In this document: positions 1 to 8,831 of the stretch, piece after piece
How the letters are laid out: each line of letters begins with the position of its first letter
How positions within the stretch are numbered: position 1 is the first letter of the stretch
Assembly: GCF_018882365.1 (NCBI RefSeq)
Contig: NZ_JACVOP010000003.1
Span: 62,001 to 126,000 of the forward strand
DNA length: 64,000 bases
Source of the DNA: Polynucleobacter sp. 71A-WALBACH
Lineage (GTDB): Bacteria; Pseudomonadota; Gammaproteobacteria; Burkholderiales; Burkholderiaceae
Reading direction: 5' to 3'
Notes under the pieces: generated by a model
The model's input: the letters and a program-made list of their open reading frames with translations, nothing else
Databases searched by the model: none
What the model was told of the DNA's origin: nothing
Program-made: the position numbers and the translations under genes

Positions 1-1045
1 CATGGGTCCGTCAGCTGGTGGTGCCGTTTACTCCCCAGCATTAACTGACTTCATCTTCATGGTGAAAGACAGTTCTTATATGTTTGTTACCGGACCAGAA
101 GTGGTGAAGACTGTGACTCATGAAGATGTCACTGCTGAAGAGTTGGGCGGTGCCGTAACGCATTCCACTATTTCAGGTGTTTGTGATTTAGCTTTTGATA
201 ATGACGTTGATGCGATCATGATGCTCCGTCGCTTCTTCAACTATCTCCCTTTATCGAATCGTGAAAAGCCACCCATGATCAATGGGGCTATGCGCACTGA
301 AGAACCTGATTTCTCTCTTGATACATTGGTTCCAAGCAACCCAAATCAACCTTACGATATGAAAGAGTTGATTGCGAAGATTGTGGATGATGGCGAGTTT
401 TTTGAACTTCAGCCAGATTACGCAAAAAATATCTTGATCGGCTTTGCGCGTATGGAAGGCCGCTCGATTGGTATTGTCGCTAACCAGCCCTTAGTATTGG
501 CAGGCTGCTTAGACATTAAGGCATCTATCAAAGCTGCGCGTTTTGTGCGCTTCTGTGATGCCTTCAACATTCCCGTGGTTACATTGGTTGACGTACCTGG
601 ATTTATGCCTGGTACATCGCAAGAATACGGCGGGATTATTAAGCATGGCGCTAAGTTACTCTATGCATATGCAGATTGCACCGTGCCAAAGGTAACTCTG
701 ATTACACGTAAAGCCTATGGTGGCGCTTATGACGTGATGGCTTCTAAGCATTTACGCGGCGACGTCAACTTCGCATGGCCTTCCGCTGAAATCGCTGTGA
801 TGGGCCCCAAAGGAGCTGTTGAAATTATTTTCCGCGAAGAAAAGTCTGATCCAGAAAAAATTACTGCACGTGAAGCTGAGTACAAAGCCAAGTTTGCGAA
901 TCCATTCGTAGCAGGTCGTCGTGGCTACATTGATGATGTGATCTTGCCTCATGAAACCCGCAAACGTATCTCACGTTCTTTGGCAATGCTGAAAGACAAA
1001 GAGCTCACAAACCCACCGCGTAAACACGGCAATATTCCTCTTTAA
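1..1045 (+). CDS. pccB: Propionyl-CoA carboxylase beta (carboxyltransferase) subunit, 5' end missing
   Basis: Transfers the carboxyl group from carboxybiotin to propionyl-CoA, giving methylmalonyl-CoA in the cytoplasm. The gene runs in from the left edge. The visible 347 residues are the C-terminal two thirds of a family usually a little over 500 residues long, so the Met codon at base 2 is internal. The acyl-CoA carboxyltransferase signatures [36 protein letters not shown] and [12 protein letters not shown] are present. The biotin-carrying subunit pccA follows 14 bp later on the same strand, which supports propionyl-CoA rather than acetyl-CoA as substrate, because the acetyl-CoA enzyme has separate accA and accD subunits. 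Methylcrotonyl-CoA or another acyl-CoA cannot be fully excluded. Confidence 0.93.
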   Translation, partial: MGPSAGGAVYSPALTDFIFMVKDSSYMFVTGPEVVKTVTHEDVTAEELGGAVTHSTISGVCDLAFDNDVDAIMMLRRFFNYLPLSNREKPPMINGAMRTEEPDFSLDTLVPSNPNQPYDMKELIAKIVDDGEFFELQPDYAKNILIGFARMEGRSIGIVANQPLVLAGCLDIKASIKAARFVRFCDAFNIPVVTLVDVPGFMPGTSQEYGGIIKHGAKLLYAYADCTVPKVTLITRKAYGGAYDVMASKHLRGDVNFAWPSAEIAVMGPKGAVEIIFREEKSDPEKITAREAEYKAKFANPFVAGRRGYIDDVILPHETRKRISRSLAMLKDKELTNPPRKHGNIPL

Positions 1046-1059
1046 GGCGCCGAAAAATC

Positions 1060-3096
1060 ATGACTACGAAAATGTTTAAGAAAATTTTGATTGCTAACCG
1101 CGGTGAGATTGCTTGCCGTGTGATGAAAACTGCCAAGAAAATGGGCATTAAGACGGTTGCTGTCTATTCTGAAGCGGATAAAGAGGCGCGTCACGTGCAA
1201 ATGGCTGATGAAGCTGTTTGCATTGGGCCAGCTCCTTCGCGCGAATCCTATTTGGTGATGGATCGCATTATTCAAGCCTGTAAAGATACTGGTGCTGAAG
1301 CGGTTCATCCAGGCTATGGGTTCTTGTCTGAGAACGAGCAATTTGCACGTCGCTGCGAAGAAGAGGGCATAGTTTTTATTGGCCCTAAGCACCAATCTAT
1401 CGCAGCAATGGGCGACAAGATTGCATCCAAGAAACTCGCTTTAGAAGCTAAGGTCAATACAATTCCCGGATTTAACGAGGCTATCGAAAAAGCGGAAGAT
1501 GCCGTCAAGATCGCACAGGATATTGGTTACCCAGTAATGATTAAAGCTTCCGCAGGCGGTGGCGGCAAAGGCTTGCGTGTAGCGTTTAACGATAAAGAGG
1601 CGTTTGAAGGATTTACAGCATGCCGCACTGAAGCACTCAATAGCTTTGGTGATGACCGCGTCTTCATTGAGAAGTTTGTTGAAGGCCCGCGTCATATTGA
1701 GATTCAGGTACTGGGTGATTCTCAAGGCAATGTTGTGTATCTGGGTGAGCGCGATTGCTCTATTCAGCGACGCCATCAGAAGGTAATTGAAGAGGCGCCA
1801 TCGCCATTTATTGATCCTGCAACGCGAAAAGCGATGGGTGAGCAAGCTGTTGCATTGGCAAAAGCGGTTAACTATCAATCTGCAGGTACCGTGGAATTTG
1901 TTGTCGGCAAAGACAAGTCCTTTTACTTCCTCGAGATGAATACCCGCTTGCAAGTTGAGCATCCAGTTACAGAAGGTATTACTGGTTTGGATTTGGTTGA
2001 GCAGATGATTCGTGTTGCTGCTGGTGAGAAGTTGGCATTTAAACAAGAAGATATCAAGCTTGATGGCTGGTCCATGGAGTGCCGTATTAACGCCGATGAT
2101 CCATTCCGCAATTTCTTGCCATCTACTGGGCGCTTGGTGAAGTATCGTCCGCCGGAGGAGTTAGACGGTGTTCGTGTAGATACAGGCGTCTATGAGGGTG
2201 GTGAGATACCGATGCACTACGACTCCATGATTGCTAAATTAATTGTGCACGGCAAAGATCGTACTGAAGCAATTGACAAGATGCGGGCTGCGCTTAATGA
2301 TTTTGTGATTCGTGGCATTCATTCAAATATCCCATTTCAAGCTGCTCTTTTGCAACATCCACGCTTCGTATCAGGTGACTTTACTACCGGCTTTATTGCC
2401 GAGGAGTATCCAGATGGATTTAAAAAGGATTCAGTCCAACCTGCGGATCCTAAGCGTCTCGCTGCGTTAGCGGCATTTATGCGCTACCGCTACCTTGAGC
2501 ACATCAAGATGATTGATGGCCAATTGGCTGGTCATGAAATGACTATTGCGAAGAAGTTCGTTGTGGTGACTGGTTCACGCGTAGGCTCAAGCGAGGAGAT
2601 TAAAGAGATCCCTATTCGCGTTGAGCTTAAAGAAGGTATTTACTCTGTCTATATTGAAGAGGGGGGTGATGTTAGTCGTTACAACATCGTTAGTAGTTGG
2701 CGTCCAGGCGAGCTTTGCTTACGCGCCACCATTAATGGAACCCACAAAATTACCGCGCAAGTAGAGCGCAAGGGTGTGAAATACGCGCTTGTCTTAGATG
2801 GTGCGCAGTACGAATGCATGGTCTTAAGCCCCTTAGGTGCAGAGCTTCAGCGTCGTATGCTCGTCAAAGTTCCGCCAGATACCTCGAAATTGGTAATGTC
2901 ACCGATGCCTGGTCTCTTAACCAATATTTCAGTCAAGGTTGGCGAGGCAGTTACTGCAGGTCAGAAATTGGCTGCAATTGAAGCGATGAAGATGGAGAAC
3001 ACCCTAGTTGCCGCTCAGGATGGCGTCGTTGCTGAAATTTGCGCTAATGTTGGCGAAAGCTTGGCGGTGGATCAGTTGATCATTCGCTTTGAATAA
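1060..3096 (+). CDS. pccA: Propionyl-CoA carboxylase alpha subunit (biotin carboxylase + biotin carrier)
   Basis: ATP-dependent carboxylation of its own biotin, feeding the PccB subunit encoded just upstream. Domains in order are the biotin carboxylase N-domain ([14 protein letters not shown] near residue 10), ATP-grasp with the glycine-rich loop [13 protein letters not shown] near residue 165, the biotin carboxylase C-domain with [15 protein letters not shown], a PccA-type linker region, and a C-terminal biotinyl domain with EAMKMEN. Lys644 is the expected biotinylation site. The length of 678 residues is normal for PccA. The start at 1060 has no strong ribosome binding site, and ATG 1072 ([11 protein letters not shown]) is an equally plausible start. 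An operon with pccB and the next gene is likely from the 8-14 bp spacing. Confidence 0.95.
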   Translation: MTTKMFKKILIANRGEIACRVMKTAKKMGIKTVAVYSEADKEARHVQMADEAVCIGPAPSRESYLVMDRIIQACKDTGAEAVHPGYGFLSENEQFARRCEEEGIVFIGPKHQSIAAMGDKIASKKLALEAKVNTIPGFNEAIEKAEDAVKIAQDIGYPVMIKASAGGGGKGLRVAFNDKEAFEGFTACRTEALNSFGDDRVFIEKFVEGPRHIEIQVLGDSQGNVVYLGERDCSIQRRHQKVIEEAPSPFIDPATRKAMGEQAVALAKAVNYQSAGTVEFVVGKDKSFYFLEMNTRLQVEHPVTEGITGLDLVEQMIRVAAGEKLAFKQEDIKLDGWSMECRINADDPFRNFLPSTGRLVKYRPPEELDGVRVDTGVYEGGEIPMHYDSMIAKLIVHGKDRTEAIDKMRAALNDFVIRGIHSNIPFQAALLQHPRFVSGDFTTGFIAEEYPDGFKKDSVQPADPKRLAALAAFMRYRYLEHIKMIDGQLAGHEMTIAKKFVVVTGSRVGSSEEIKEIPIRVELKEGIYSVYIEEGGDVSRYNIVSSWRPGELCLRATINGTHKITAQVERKGVKYALVLDGAQYECMVLSPLGAELQRRMLVKVPPDTSKLVMSPMPGLLTNISVKVGEAVTAGQKLAAIEAMKMENTLVAAQDGVVAEICANVGESLAVDQLIIRFE

Positions 3097-3104
3097 GGCC
3101 GATC

Positions 3105-3569
3105 ATGACTAAGCCATTCAAGATATTGGGGATTCAGCAAGTTGCAATCGGCGGTGAAAATAAAGATCGCCTTCGTAAGCTTTGGGTTGATTTGCTGGGC
3201 TTTGAATACAAAAGTACCTTTGTATCCGAACGCGAAAACGTCGACGAGGATATTTGCGCGATTGGTAAAGGTGGCCATGAGATTGAAGTTGATCTCATGC
3301 AGCCATTCGATATCGAGAAGAAACCTGCCGTTCACCAAACCCCTTTGAATCATATTGGCCTATGGGTTGACGATCTTCCCAAGGCGGTTGAGTGGTTATC
3401 TTCACAAGGTCTGCGATTCGCGCCTGGAGGTATTCGTAAGGGTGCGGCTGGCTATGACATCACTTTTGTTCACCCCAAGGGAAATGAGGAGTTTCCTTTC
3501 TGCGGTGAGGGCGTATTAATTGAGCTAGTTCAGGCACCAGCAGATATCATTGCGGGTCTGAGTTCATAA
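3105..3569 (+). CDS. VOC (glyoxalase-fold) protein, probable methylmalonyl-CoA epimerase
   Basis: A 154-residue vicinal-oxygen-chelate protein starting 8 bp after pccA. The N-terminal half begins [11 protein letters not shown]. The C-terminal half has [18 protein letters not shown], then [19 protein letters not shown] and GVLIELVQ. The order resembles methylmalonyl-CoA epimerase (RIGAHG..VAFLHPK..VLVEL), and the pcc context fits because PCC produces (S)-methylmalonyl-CoA. Putative metal ligands are Gln12, an acidic residue in HEIEVDLMQ, His in LNHIG and Glu in IELVQ. The first ligand is Gln where bacterial epimerases usually have His. A lactoylglutathione lyase-like role is the main alternative. 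A short insert (around NEEFPFCGE) before the last strand is unusual for epimerases. Confidence 0.7.
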   Translation: MTKPFKILGIQQVAIGGENKDRLRKLWVDLLGFEYKSTFVSERENVDEDICAIGKGGHEIEVDLMQPFDIEKKPAVHQTPLNHIGLWVDDLPKAVEWLSSQGLRFAPGGIRKGAAGYDITFVHPKGNEEFPFCGEGVLIELVQAPADIIAGLSS

Positions 3570-3587
3570 GTACCTAGAGAGTCCAAA

Positions 3588-4310
3588 TTGACCCGTATAT
3601 TGGCCATCGACACCTCCTCAGCGTGGTGTTCGGTGGCTTTATCGTTAAATGATGAAGCACCTTTATTTCGCACCCAAAAAGTAGCGGCTGGCGCTAGCCA
3701 ACTCTTATTGCCTTGGATTGAGGAGTTACTTCTTGAATCTTCGATCGAGCTTGCTTCCCTGGACGCTATTGCAATCGGAAACGGTCCTGGAGCATTTACA
3801 GGCGTCCGCCTAGGTGTTGCCGTCGTCCAAGGTCTGGCAACAGCCGCCAAGCTACCTGTGCTCCCTGTGTCGAGTCTTGATGCCATTGCCAGTCAGCTGA
3901 TCGAAACTCCCGCGTTTATTTCTTCAGGAGCCCAGTCATTTGTTGTCGCTGTGGATGCCCGCATGGATGAGGCCTACTGGGCTAGCTATCGAGTGGTCCC
4001 AAATCAATTGCCTCAACGTCAGAGTGACATTCTTCTGACTGCTCCGGAGGGCATACAGCTCTCGAATATCAATTTCCTTGCAGGCAGTGCAATTGCTGAA
4101 TTTGGAGATCGCATATTCACCAGCATTGGACATCAGCTGCCTAGCACTCATCTAGATTCAAGCATTGGAGTCAATGCTCTTGGTGTATTGGCATGCGCTC
4201 AGGATATGTGGAGCAAAGGTCTGCAGCAAGATGTTCATTTGCTAGAGCCGCTCTACATCCGTAATAAAGTTGCCTTGACCTCCGCCGAGCGAAATCAACT
4301 ACATGGCTGA
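3588..4310 (+). CDS. tsaB: tRNA threonylcarbamoyladenosine biosynthesis protein TsaB
   Basis: Scaffold partner of TsaD in the t6A modification of ANN-decoding tRNAs. The 240-residue ASKHA-fold protein begins ILAIDTSSAWCSVAL and carries the conserved GNGPGAFTGVRLG near residue 65, both typical of TsaB. The start codon is TTG at 3588. No upstream ATG in frame gives a better fit, and the N-terminal strand begins immediately after it. The 3' end overlaps rimI by 8 nt, indicating translational coupling. The tsaB-rimI pairing is common in proteobacteria. The C-terminal half is poorly conserved, as usual for TsaB. Confidence 0.92.
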   Translation: MTRILAIDTSSAWCSVALSLNDEAPLFRTQKVAAGASQLLLPWIEELLLESSIELASLDAIAIGNGPGAFTGVRLGVAVVQGLATAAKLPVLPVSSLDAIASQLIETPAFISSGAQSFVVAVDARMDEAYWASYRVVPNQLPQRQSDILLTAPEGIQLSNINFLAGSAIAEFGDRIFTSIGHQLPSTHLDSSIGVNALGVLACAQDMWSKGLQQDVHLLEPLYIRNKVALTSAERNQLHG

Positions 4311-4848
4311 CAATATCCTGTCCCCGCAATCAAACACGGAAGGCGTATCAGAGCTTTCATTTCTGCCCATGACTGTTGCGGATTTGGATTCCGTCCTATC
4401 AATTGAATCTGTTTCACATATTCACCCCTGGACCAAGGGTAATTTTTCAGATTCACTTGCCGCAGGACATTGGGCCTATTGCGTAAGACCGCAATTAGCA
4501 GATACAGTAAAGGGCAGCTACTTAGATCCAGAAATTTTATGGGCCTACTGTATTTTATTTCCAGCCGTCGATGAGTTGCATCTCCTGAATATCACTGTTT
4601 CACCAAAATTACGCCGTTTCGGAATTGGCGTAAAAATGATGAATGCAATCGAGGGGGTAGCTGCTCAGCAAAATATGCCCCGCATTATTTTAGAGGTTCG
4701 CCCTAGCAATGCAGCGGCCCTCAAACTCTACCTTAGCCTTGGGTACGAGCAAATTGGTTTGCGAAAGAATTATTATCCAGCTGATGCTGCTAGCGGTTTG
4801 CGTGAAGACGCTCTGGTTTTAGCTAAATCGATTAAGCTTGAGGCATGA
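4303..4848 (+). CDS. rimI: Ribosomal protein S18 alanine N-acetyltransferase RimI
   Basis: GNAT-family acetyltransferase that acetylates the N-terminal Ala of ribosomal protein S18. The 181-residue protein shows the family N-terminus (MTVADLDSVLSIE.. then HPWTKGNFSDSL), the acetyl-CoA binding element LRRFGIGVKMM around residue 105 and the C-terminal RPSNAAALKLYLSLGYEQIGLRKNYY pattern that distinguishes RimI from other GNATs. It is about 30 residues longer than E. coli RimI because of an N-terminal extension and an insert around residues 50-75. It overlaps tsaB upstream and the next gene downstream by 4 nt, so the three are almost certainly co-translated. Confidence 0.93.
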   Translation: MADNILSPQSNTEGVSELSFLPMTVADLDSVLSIESVSHIHPWTKGNFSDSLAAGHWAYCVRPQLADTVKGSYLDPEILWAYCILFPAVDELHLLNITVSPKLRRFGIGVKMMNAIEGVAAQQNMPRIILEVRPSNAAALKLYLSLGYEQIGLRKNYYPADAASGLREDALVLAKSIKLEA

Positions 4849-5405
4849 ATATGAGTACAAACTCCACCTTCCTCAAAGAGATGGGCATAAGCGAATGGAC
4901 TTCGCGTGATGCCATCCAAGAACAAGCCCAGACGATGCTTGCAGTTGCGGAGGTCGCTCATCAGCCCGATCCTTCAATTGGCGCAAGCTCGGGTATTGCA
5001 GAGACATTGGAGAGAGCATCTTCGGGCGTGTGGTGGTTTTTTGGAAACCAGCCTCAGGGTGATGCAGCGCTACTTTTTCAAAATATTATTCGGGCACTTG
5101 GTTTAGCTCCGCAAGAATGGTCTTGGAAAAATCCTGCAGAAAAATGGAATCCCGAGCTTTTGCCGCAAGATGGAACGCCGATAGTTGCGCTTGCGTTTGG
5201 TGGAGCTGCTGCTCAAAAATTATCGGGTGAGCGTGATGCGCTGCCAGAGCTTCGCGAAACCGTCTTAGCAATTAATGCGGATGGGGCGGAGGATCTGCCG
5301 TTGATTGCTACTTTTGAATTAAATCAGCTGATTGCAAGGCCAAAGGAGAAGGCCCTTTTTTGGCAAGATGTATTACTCGCTAAATCGGTATTACAAAATA
5401 TCTAA
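4845..5405 (+). CDS. HolD-like protein, candidate DNA polymerase III psi subunit
   Basis: A 186-residue protein that would normally be called hypothetical. Its parts match E. coli HolD (psi), recalled from memory, in order: an N-terminal FLKEMGISEWTSRD compares with QLQQLGITQWSLRR; a middle strand-helix WWFFGNQPQGDAALLFQNII followed by RALGLAPQEW compares with LVMVANDLPAL..VLRALTVSPDQ; ELLPQ compares with MLPQ; and the C-terminal ARPKEKALFWQDVLLAK compares with ANPTARAALWQQICTYE. In E. coli holD also sits next to rimI. The N-terminal segment corresponds to the psi peptide that binds the clamp loader, and the rest would bind HolC (chi). The protein is about 50 residues longer than E. coli psi. 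The alternative is a relic of family 4 uracil-DNA glycosylase, often found after rimI in related bacteria. No UDG active-site motif is visible. Confidence 0.6.
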   Translation: MNMSTNSTFLKEMGISEWTSRDAIQEQAQTMLAVAEVAHQPDPSIGASSGIAETLERASSGVWWFFGNQPQGDAALLFQNIIRALGLAPQEWSWKNPAEKWNPELLPQDGTPIVALAFGGAAAQKLSGERDALPELRETVLAINADGAEDLPLIATFELNQLIARPKEKALFWQDVLLAKSVLQNI

Positions 5406-5414
5406 ACGTTAGGC

Positions 5415-6734
5415 TTAGTGTTTGTGTTCGCCAATCAAATGCATTGAGTCATATTCTGCTTGGTTAGCAGCATGGCGTCTTATGACCAACCACATAATTA
5501 CGCTCACAGCTACCCCAAAGCCAATAATTACTACCTGTATTGGGGCATCCAGCCATATCAAGCCAGAGTAAATTAATAGCATCATTAGTACAGAAATATT
5601 TTCATTAAAGTTTTGCACTGCAATAGAGTGACCAGCAGACATCAACACATGTCCGCGATGCTGAAGCAGCGCATTCATTGGTACTACAAAGTAACCTGCC
5701 AACCACCCAACCAATACCAATAAGAAATACGCTGGCAATAGATTCAAGGAGATCTCAAATCCAGCAATAGTCCAGATAGTTATATTGGGAAGCATGTCTG
5801 AGTTGTAGATTGCCATGATGCAGACCACTAGGCCCATGACAATACCATAAGGGAGGACTTTGAGTGAGCTACGAAGCGGCACGCGCCAAGCGGCCCACAT
5901 AGCCCCTCCAGCGACTCCAAATGCCGAGATCGCCTGAAGAATAGCTCCCTGAGACAGGGTCATATGCAAGGCCACTTGAGCCCATTTGATGACAATGAAC
6001 TGCAAGGTAGCACCAGCACCCCAAAACAAGGTAGTGACTGCCAATGAAATCTGTCCCAAACGGTCAGCCCAAAGAGTCTTAAAACAAACGGAAAAATCTT
6101 TTACCAACTCAATTGGATTGGTTTTTTGAGATTGATAGCGCGCCCCAGTATCTGGAATGCGTAAATTGATTAGGGCGGCCAATACATAAATCATCATGAT
6201 GATCAGAATGGCTGATTCTGCTGCAGTATCAATGCTGGTCTCCAGAATAGGCATATCAAGCCCTAGGAGGCTCTGGGAGACGGTTTTGCTGATGAGGACC
6301 CCCCCGAGTACAGTACCCATGATGATGGAGCCGACAGTCAGGCCTTCAATCCAGCCATTAGCTGCAACCAGTTTTTCTGGTGGAAGCAATTCAGTCAGAA
6401 TCCCATATTTGGCTGGGGAGTAAGCGGCGGCGCCTAGGCCAACAATTGCATAAGCCAACAAAGGGTGACTTCCAAACAGCATGACCACGCAACCGATGAA
6501 TTTGATCGTATTGGTGATGAACATGACGTTACCTTTAGGGCGGGAGTCTGCAAAGGCTCCGACAAAGGCTGCCAGCAATACATAAGAGAGAACGAAGAAT
6601 AATTTGAGTAAAGGAGTCATCCAGGCCGGAGCATTGAGCTGGACCAAGAGGGCGATTGCTGCGATCAGCAATGCGTTATCAGCAAGCGACGAAAAAAATT
6701 GCGCCGCCATAATGATGTAAAAACTGCGGTTCAT
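5415..6734 (-). CDS. lplT: Lysophospholipid transporter LplT (MFS)
   Basis: Inner-membrane major-facilitator carrier that brings lysophospholipids into the cell for re-acylation. The 439-residue protein is strongly hydrophobic throughout with about 12 predicted membrane segments. It begins MNRSFYIIMAAQFFSSLADNA, and the first loop has AFVGAFADSRPKGNVM, both characteristic of LplT. No fused acyltransferase (Aas) gene is adjacent, unlike in E. coli where lplT and aas are paired. It ends only 9 bp from the convergent holD-like gene. Its ATG lies 6 nt after a TAGATT -10-like box on the minus strand with no Shine-Dalgarno, so its mRNA may be leaderless. It shares its short upstream gap with alr. 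Confidence 0.88.
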   Translation of the reverse strand: MNRSFYIIMAAQFFSSLADNALLIAAIALLVQLNAPAWMTPLLKLFFVLSYVLLAAFVGAFADSRPKGNVMFITNTIKFIGCVVMLFGSHPLLAYAIVGLGAAAYSPAKYGILTELLPPEKLVAANGWIEGLTVGSIIMGTVLGGVLISKTVSQSLLGLDMPILETSIDTAAESAILIIMMIYVLAALINLRIPDTGARYQSQKTNPIELVKDFSVCFKTLWADRLGQISLAVTTLFWGAGATLQFIVIKWAQVALHMTLSQGAILQAISAFGVAGGAMWAAWRVPLRSSLKVLPYGIVMGLVVCIMAIYNSDMLPNITIWTIAGFEISLNLLPAYFLLVLVGWLAGYFVVPMNALLQHRGHVLMSAGHSIAVQNFNENISVLMMLLIYSGLIWLDAPIQVVIIGFGVAVSVIMWLVIRRHAANQAEYDSMHLIGEHKH

Positions 6735-6766
6735 TCGTACAATCTAGTCATTACTGTAATTAAAAC
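6735..6766. promoter_or_regulatory. Compact divergent promoter region lplT / alr
   Basis: Only 32 bp separate the lplT start codon from the first possible alr ATG. The minus strand has TAGATT (plus-strand 6741-6746) 6 nt before the lplT ATG. The plus strand has TGTAAT (6755-6760) 6 nt before the ATG at 6767. Neither has a good -35 at 17 nt. Predicted transcription starts fall at or next to the start codons. For alr this gives an 18-nt leader that carries the Shine-Dalgarno used for the ATG at 6785. Confidence 0.45.
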
Positions 6767-6784
6767 ATGAAAGGAGGGGTGGAT

Positions 6785-7909
6785 ATGAGCTCATCAGCTA
6801 ATCGCTTGATTAATAGACCAATTCTGGCAACTATACACACTGATGCCTTTCGTCATAATTTGGGTCGCATTCGAGAGCTTGCTCCCGAATCAAAGATTTG
6901 GTCTGTTGTTAAAGCTAAAGCCTACGGTCATACCCTAGCGGCTGCCCTGAATGGACTGGAATCTACGGATGGCTTTGCCTTGCTGGATATTGCAGATGCG
7001 CAATGGCTAAGGGAACATGGTTGGGGTGGTCGCATCCTCCTGTTAGAGGGGCTTTTTAGTCAGCAGGAACTTGAATTGGCATGCAAGCTCAGGTGTGACC
7101 TAGTGGTCCATAGTGAACAGCAAGTTACCTGGCTTGAATCCTTTGTAAATCATTCAGGCCACCCAATCAATATCTTTTTAAAGCTGAATTCCGGTATGAA
7201 TAGACTCGGCTTCAGGCCAGAGCAGTACCGGACCGCTTTTCATCGCTTACATTCTGCCGGCTATCACCTGCATCACATGACTCATTTTGCTAATGCCGAT
7301 CAAGTTGATGGTCTACCATCCGTAGGTGAGCAGATGGAATGTTTTGATCAGGCAATCGAGGGTCTCGAAGCCCCAACTTCGCTTGCTAATTCAGCGGCGA
7401 TTTTGTGGCATCGCAATGCCTTAGGCGATTGGGTTCGCCCAGGAATTATGTTGTACGGCGTTTCACCAACCGGAATGCATGCCGACATTGTTCGATCTGA
7501 ATTTCAGGCTGTGATGCAATTGCGTAGCGAGATCATCGATATTCAAGAATTAAAGAAGGGCGATCATATAGGGTACGGAGGCTGCTACGAAGCTCCAGAA
7601 GATATGCGCATCGGCGTAATTGCTTGTGGTTATGCGGATGGCTATCCTCGTCATGCGGAAGATGGCACGCCCGTCTGGGTTGATGCCGCCGATGTTGACG
7701 GTGGTAGCGTGATTTGTCCGATTGTTGGGCGTGTCTCAATGGACATGCTGACGATCGATTTGCGCGAAGCCCCAAAAGCTAAGATCGGTAGTGTTGTGGA
7801 GCTTTGGGGTAATGAAGTGCCAGTCGATGATGTAGCTCAGATGAGCGGGACCATTGGCTACGAACTGATTTGCGCATTGGCGCAGAGGGTGCCAGTTATT
7901 ATCAAGTAA
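6785..7909 (+). CDS. alr: Alanine racemase
   Basis: PLP enzyme that interconverts L- and D-alanine for peptidoglycan synthesis. The PLP-binding lysine lies in WSVVKAKAYGHT near the N-terminus. The second half has GYGGCYEAPEDMRIGVIACG and GYADGYPRH, and the catalytic tyrosine region before the C-terminus is VGRVSMDMLTID. The start at 6785 is chosen because AAGGAGGGG at 6771-6779 is a near-perfect ribosome binding site 5 nt upstream, giving 374 residues, normal for Alr. An in-frame ATG at 6767 would add six residues (MKGGVD) encoded by the ribosome binding site itself. It is monocistronic and faces bamD convergently. Confidence 0.95.
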   Translation: MSSSANRLINRPILATIHTDAFRHNLGRIRELAPESKIWSVVKAKAYGHTLAAALNGLESTDGFALLDIADAQWLREHGWGGRILLLEGLFSQQELELACKLRCDLVVHSEQQVTWLESFVNHSGHPINIFLKLNSGMNRLGFRPEQYRTAFHRLHSAGYHLHHMTHFANADQVDGLPSVGEQMECFDQAIEGLEAPTSLANSAAILWHRNALGDWVRPGIMLYGVSPTGMHADIVRSEFQAVMQLRSEIIDIQELKKGDHIGYGGCYEAPEDMRIGVIACGYADGYPRHAEDGTPVWVDAADVDGGSVICPIVGRVSMDMLTIDLREAPKAKIGSVVELWGNEVPVDDVAQMSGTIGYELICALAQRVPVIIK

Positions 7910-7938
7910 CGCGGAGTTAATTGATAACAAGCATCTTT

Positions 7939-8811
7939 TTACTTATTCCAGATCTGCCACCAGCGAGTTTCTTTTTGAACGCGTTTCCCTGTAACCATCA
8001 TTTGGCTTTCTGGGAAATTGAGTTTGAACACACGAAGCGAATCGTTACTCAAGTCAGTCATACCTAGCTTCTCATAAGATTTCGTCAGAAGGTAGAGCGC
8101 CTCTTCAACAGCGGGCGCACGATCGTAATCGCGAATGACGAGTTGCGCTCTATTGGCGGCAGCTAGATATGCCCCACGTTGATAATAGAAGCGAGCAACG
8201 ATCACATCCGCTTCCGCTAAAGAGTTAACGATATAGCGCATGCGATCCAAAGAGTCGGGTGCATATTTACTATCAGGGAATCGCTCAACTACCACTTTGA
8301 AAGATTCAAAAGCTTCTTTAGCCGCCTTTGGATCTCGCTCACTTAAATCTTGCCCAGTAAATTTGCCGAGCCAGCCCAGATCATCATTAAAGCTAATTAG
8401 GCCTTTGAGGTAGTAGCCGTAATCTAAATTAGGACTACCTTGATGCAGCTTGATGAAGCGATCGATGGCAACCAAAGCCTGGGCTTGTTCCTGACCCTTC
8501 CAGTAACAATAAGCAGCATTGATTTGGGCTTGTTGCGAATAAGGTCCAAATGGGAATCGACCTTCAAGCTTTTCAAAGTACTTGCCACATTTGGCATAGT
8601 CAGCATCATTGAGCTTTTCAGTTGCTTCGGAATATAGCTTTGTTTCAGACCACAGATCGGAGTCGTCTTTTGAGCCATCGCTACCCGCACAGCCACCAAG
8701 AATCAGGCAGGCAGCACTAGCTCCAAAAAATAAACCAATAAGGGATTTTCTGGAAGATGACCGAACAGAGGCAGCAAGCCTTAAACTGGCGTCTGTAATA
8801 ACGTCCGACAT
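7939..8811 (-). CDS. bamD: Outer membrane assembly lipoprotein BamD
   Basis: Essential lipoprotein of the BAM complex that inserts beta-barrel proteins into the outer membrane. The lipobox LILGGC places the mature N-terminal Cys at residue 41 of this 290-residue reading. It follows a basic region and a hydrophobic segment (LIGLFFGASAACLILGG). TPR-like repeats follow: YAKCGKYFEKLEGRFPFGPY, then AINAAYCYWKGQ-type helices and KSYEKLGM near the end. The ATG at 8811 is preferred. An in-frame ATG at 8838 would add nine residues and overlap the divergent rluD start. The bamD/rluD divergent arrangement is conserved in betaproteobacteria. Confidence 0.93.
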   Translation of the reverse strand: MSDVITDASLRLAASVRSSSRKSLIGLFFGASAACLILGGCAGSDGSKDDSDLWSETKLYSEATEKLNDADYAKCGKYFEKLEGRFPFGPYSQQAQINAAYCYWKGQEQAQALVAIDRFIKLHQGSPNLDYGYYLKGLISFNDDLGWLGKFTGQDLSERDPKAAKEAFESFKVVVERFPDSKYAPDSLDRMRYIVNSLAEADVIVARFYYQRGAYLAAANRAQLVIRDYDRAPAVEEALYLLTKSYEKLGMTDLSNDSLRVFKLNFPESQMMVTGKRVQKETRWWQIWNK

Positions 8812-8831
8812 AACTAAAAGGCTCTTTAAGC

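Noticed and set aside
1441..2046. 201-codon open frame on the minus strand inside pccA
   Set aside because: It is antisense to a fully conserved pccA, has no recognisable domain, and its composition is a mirror of the codon pattern above it.
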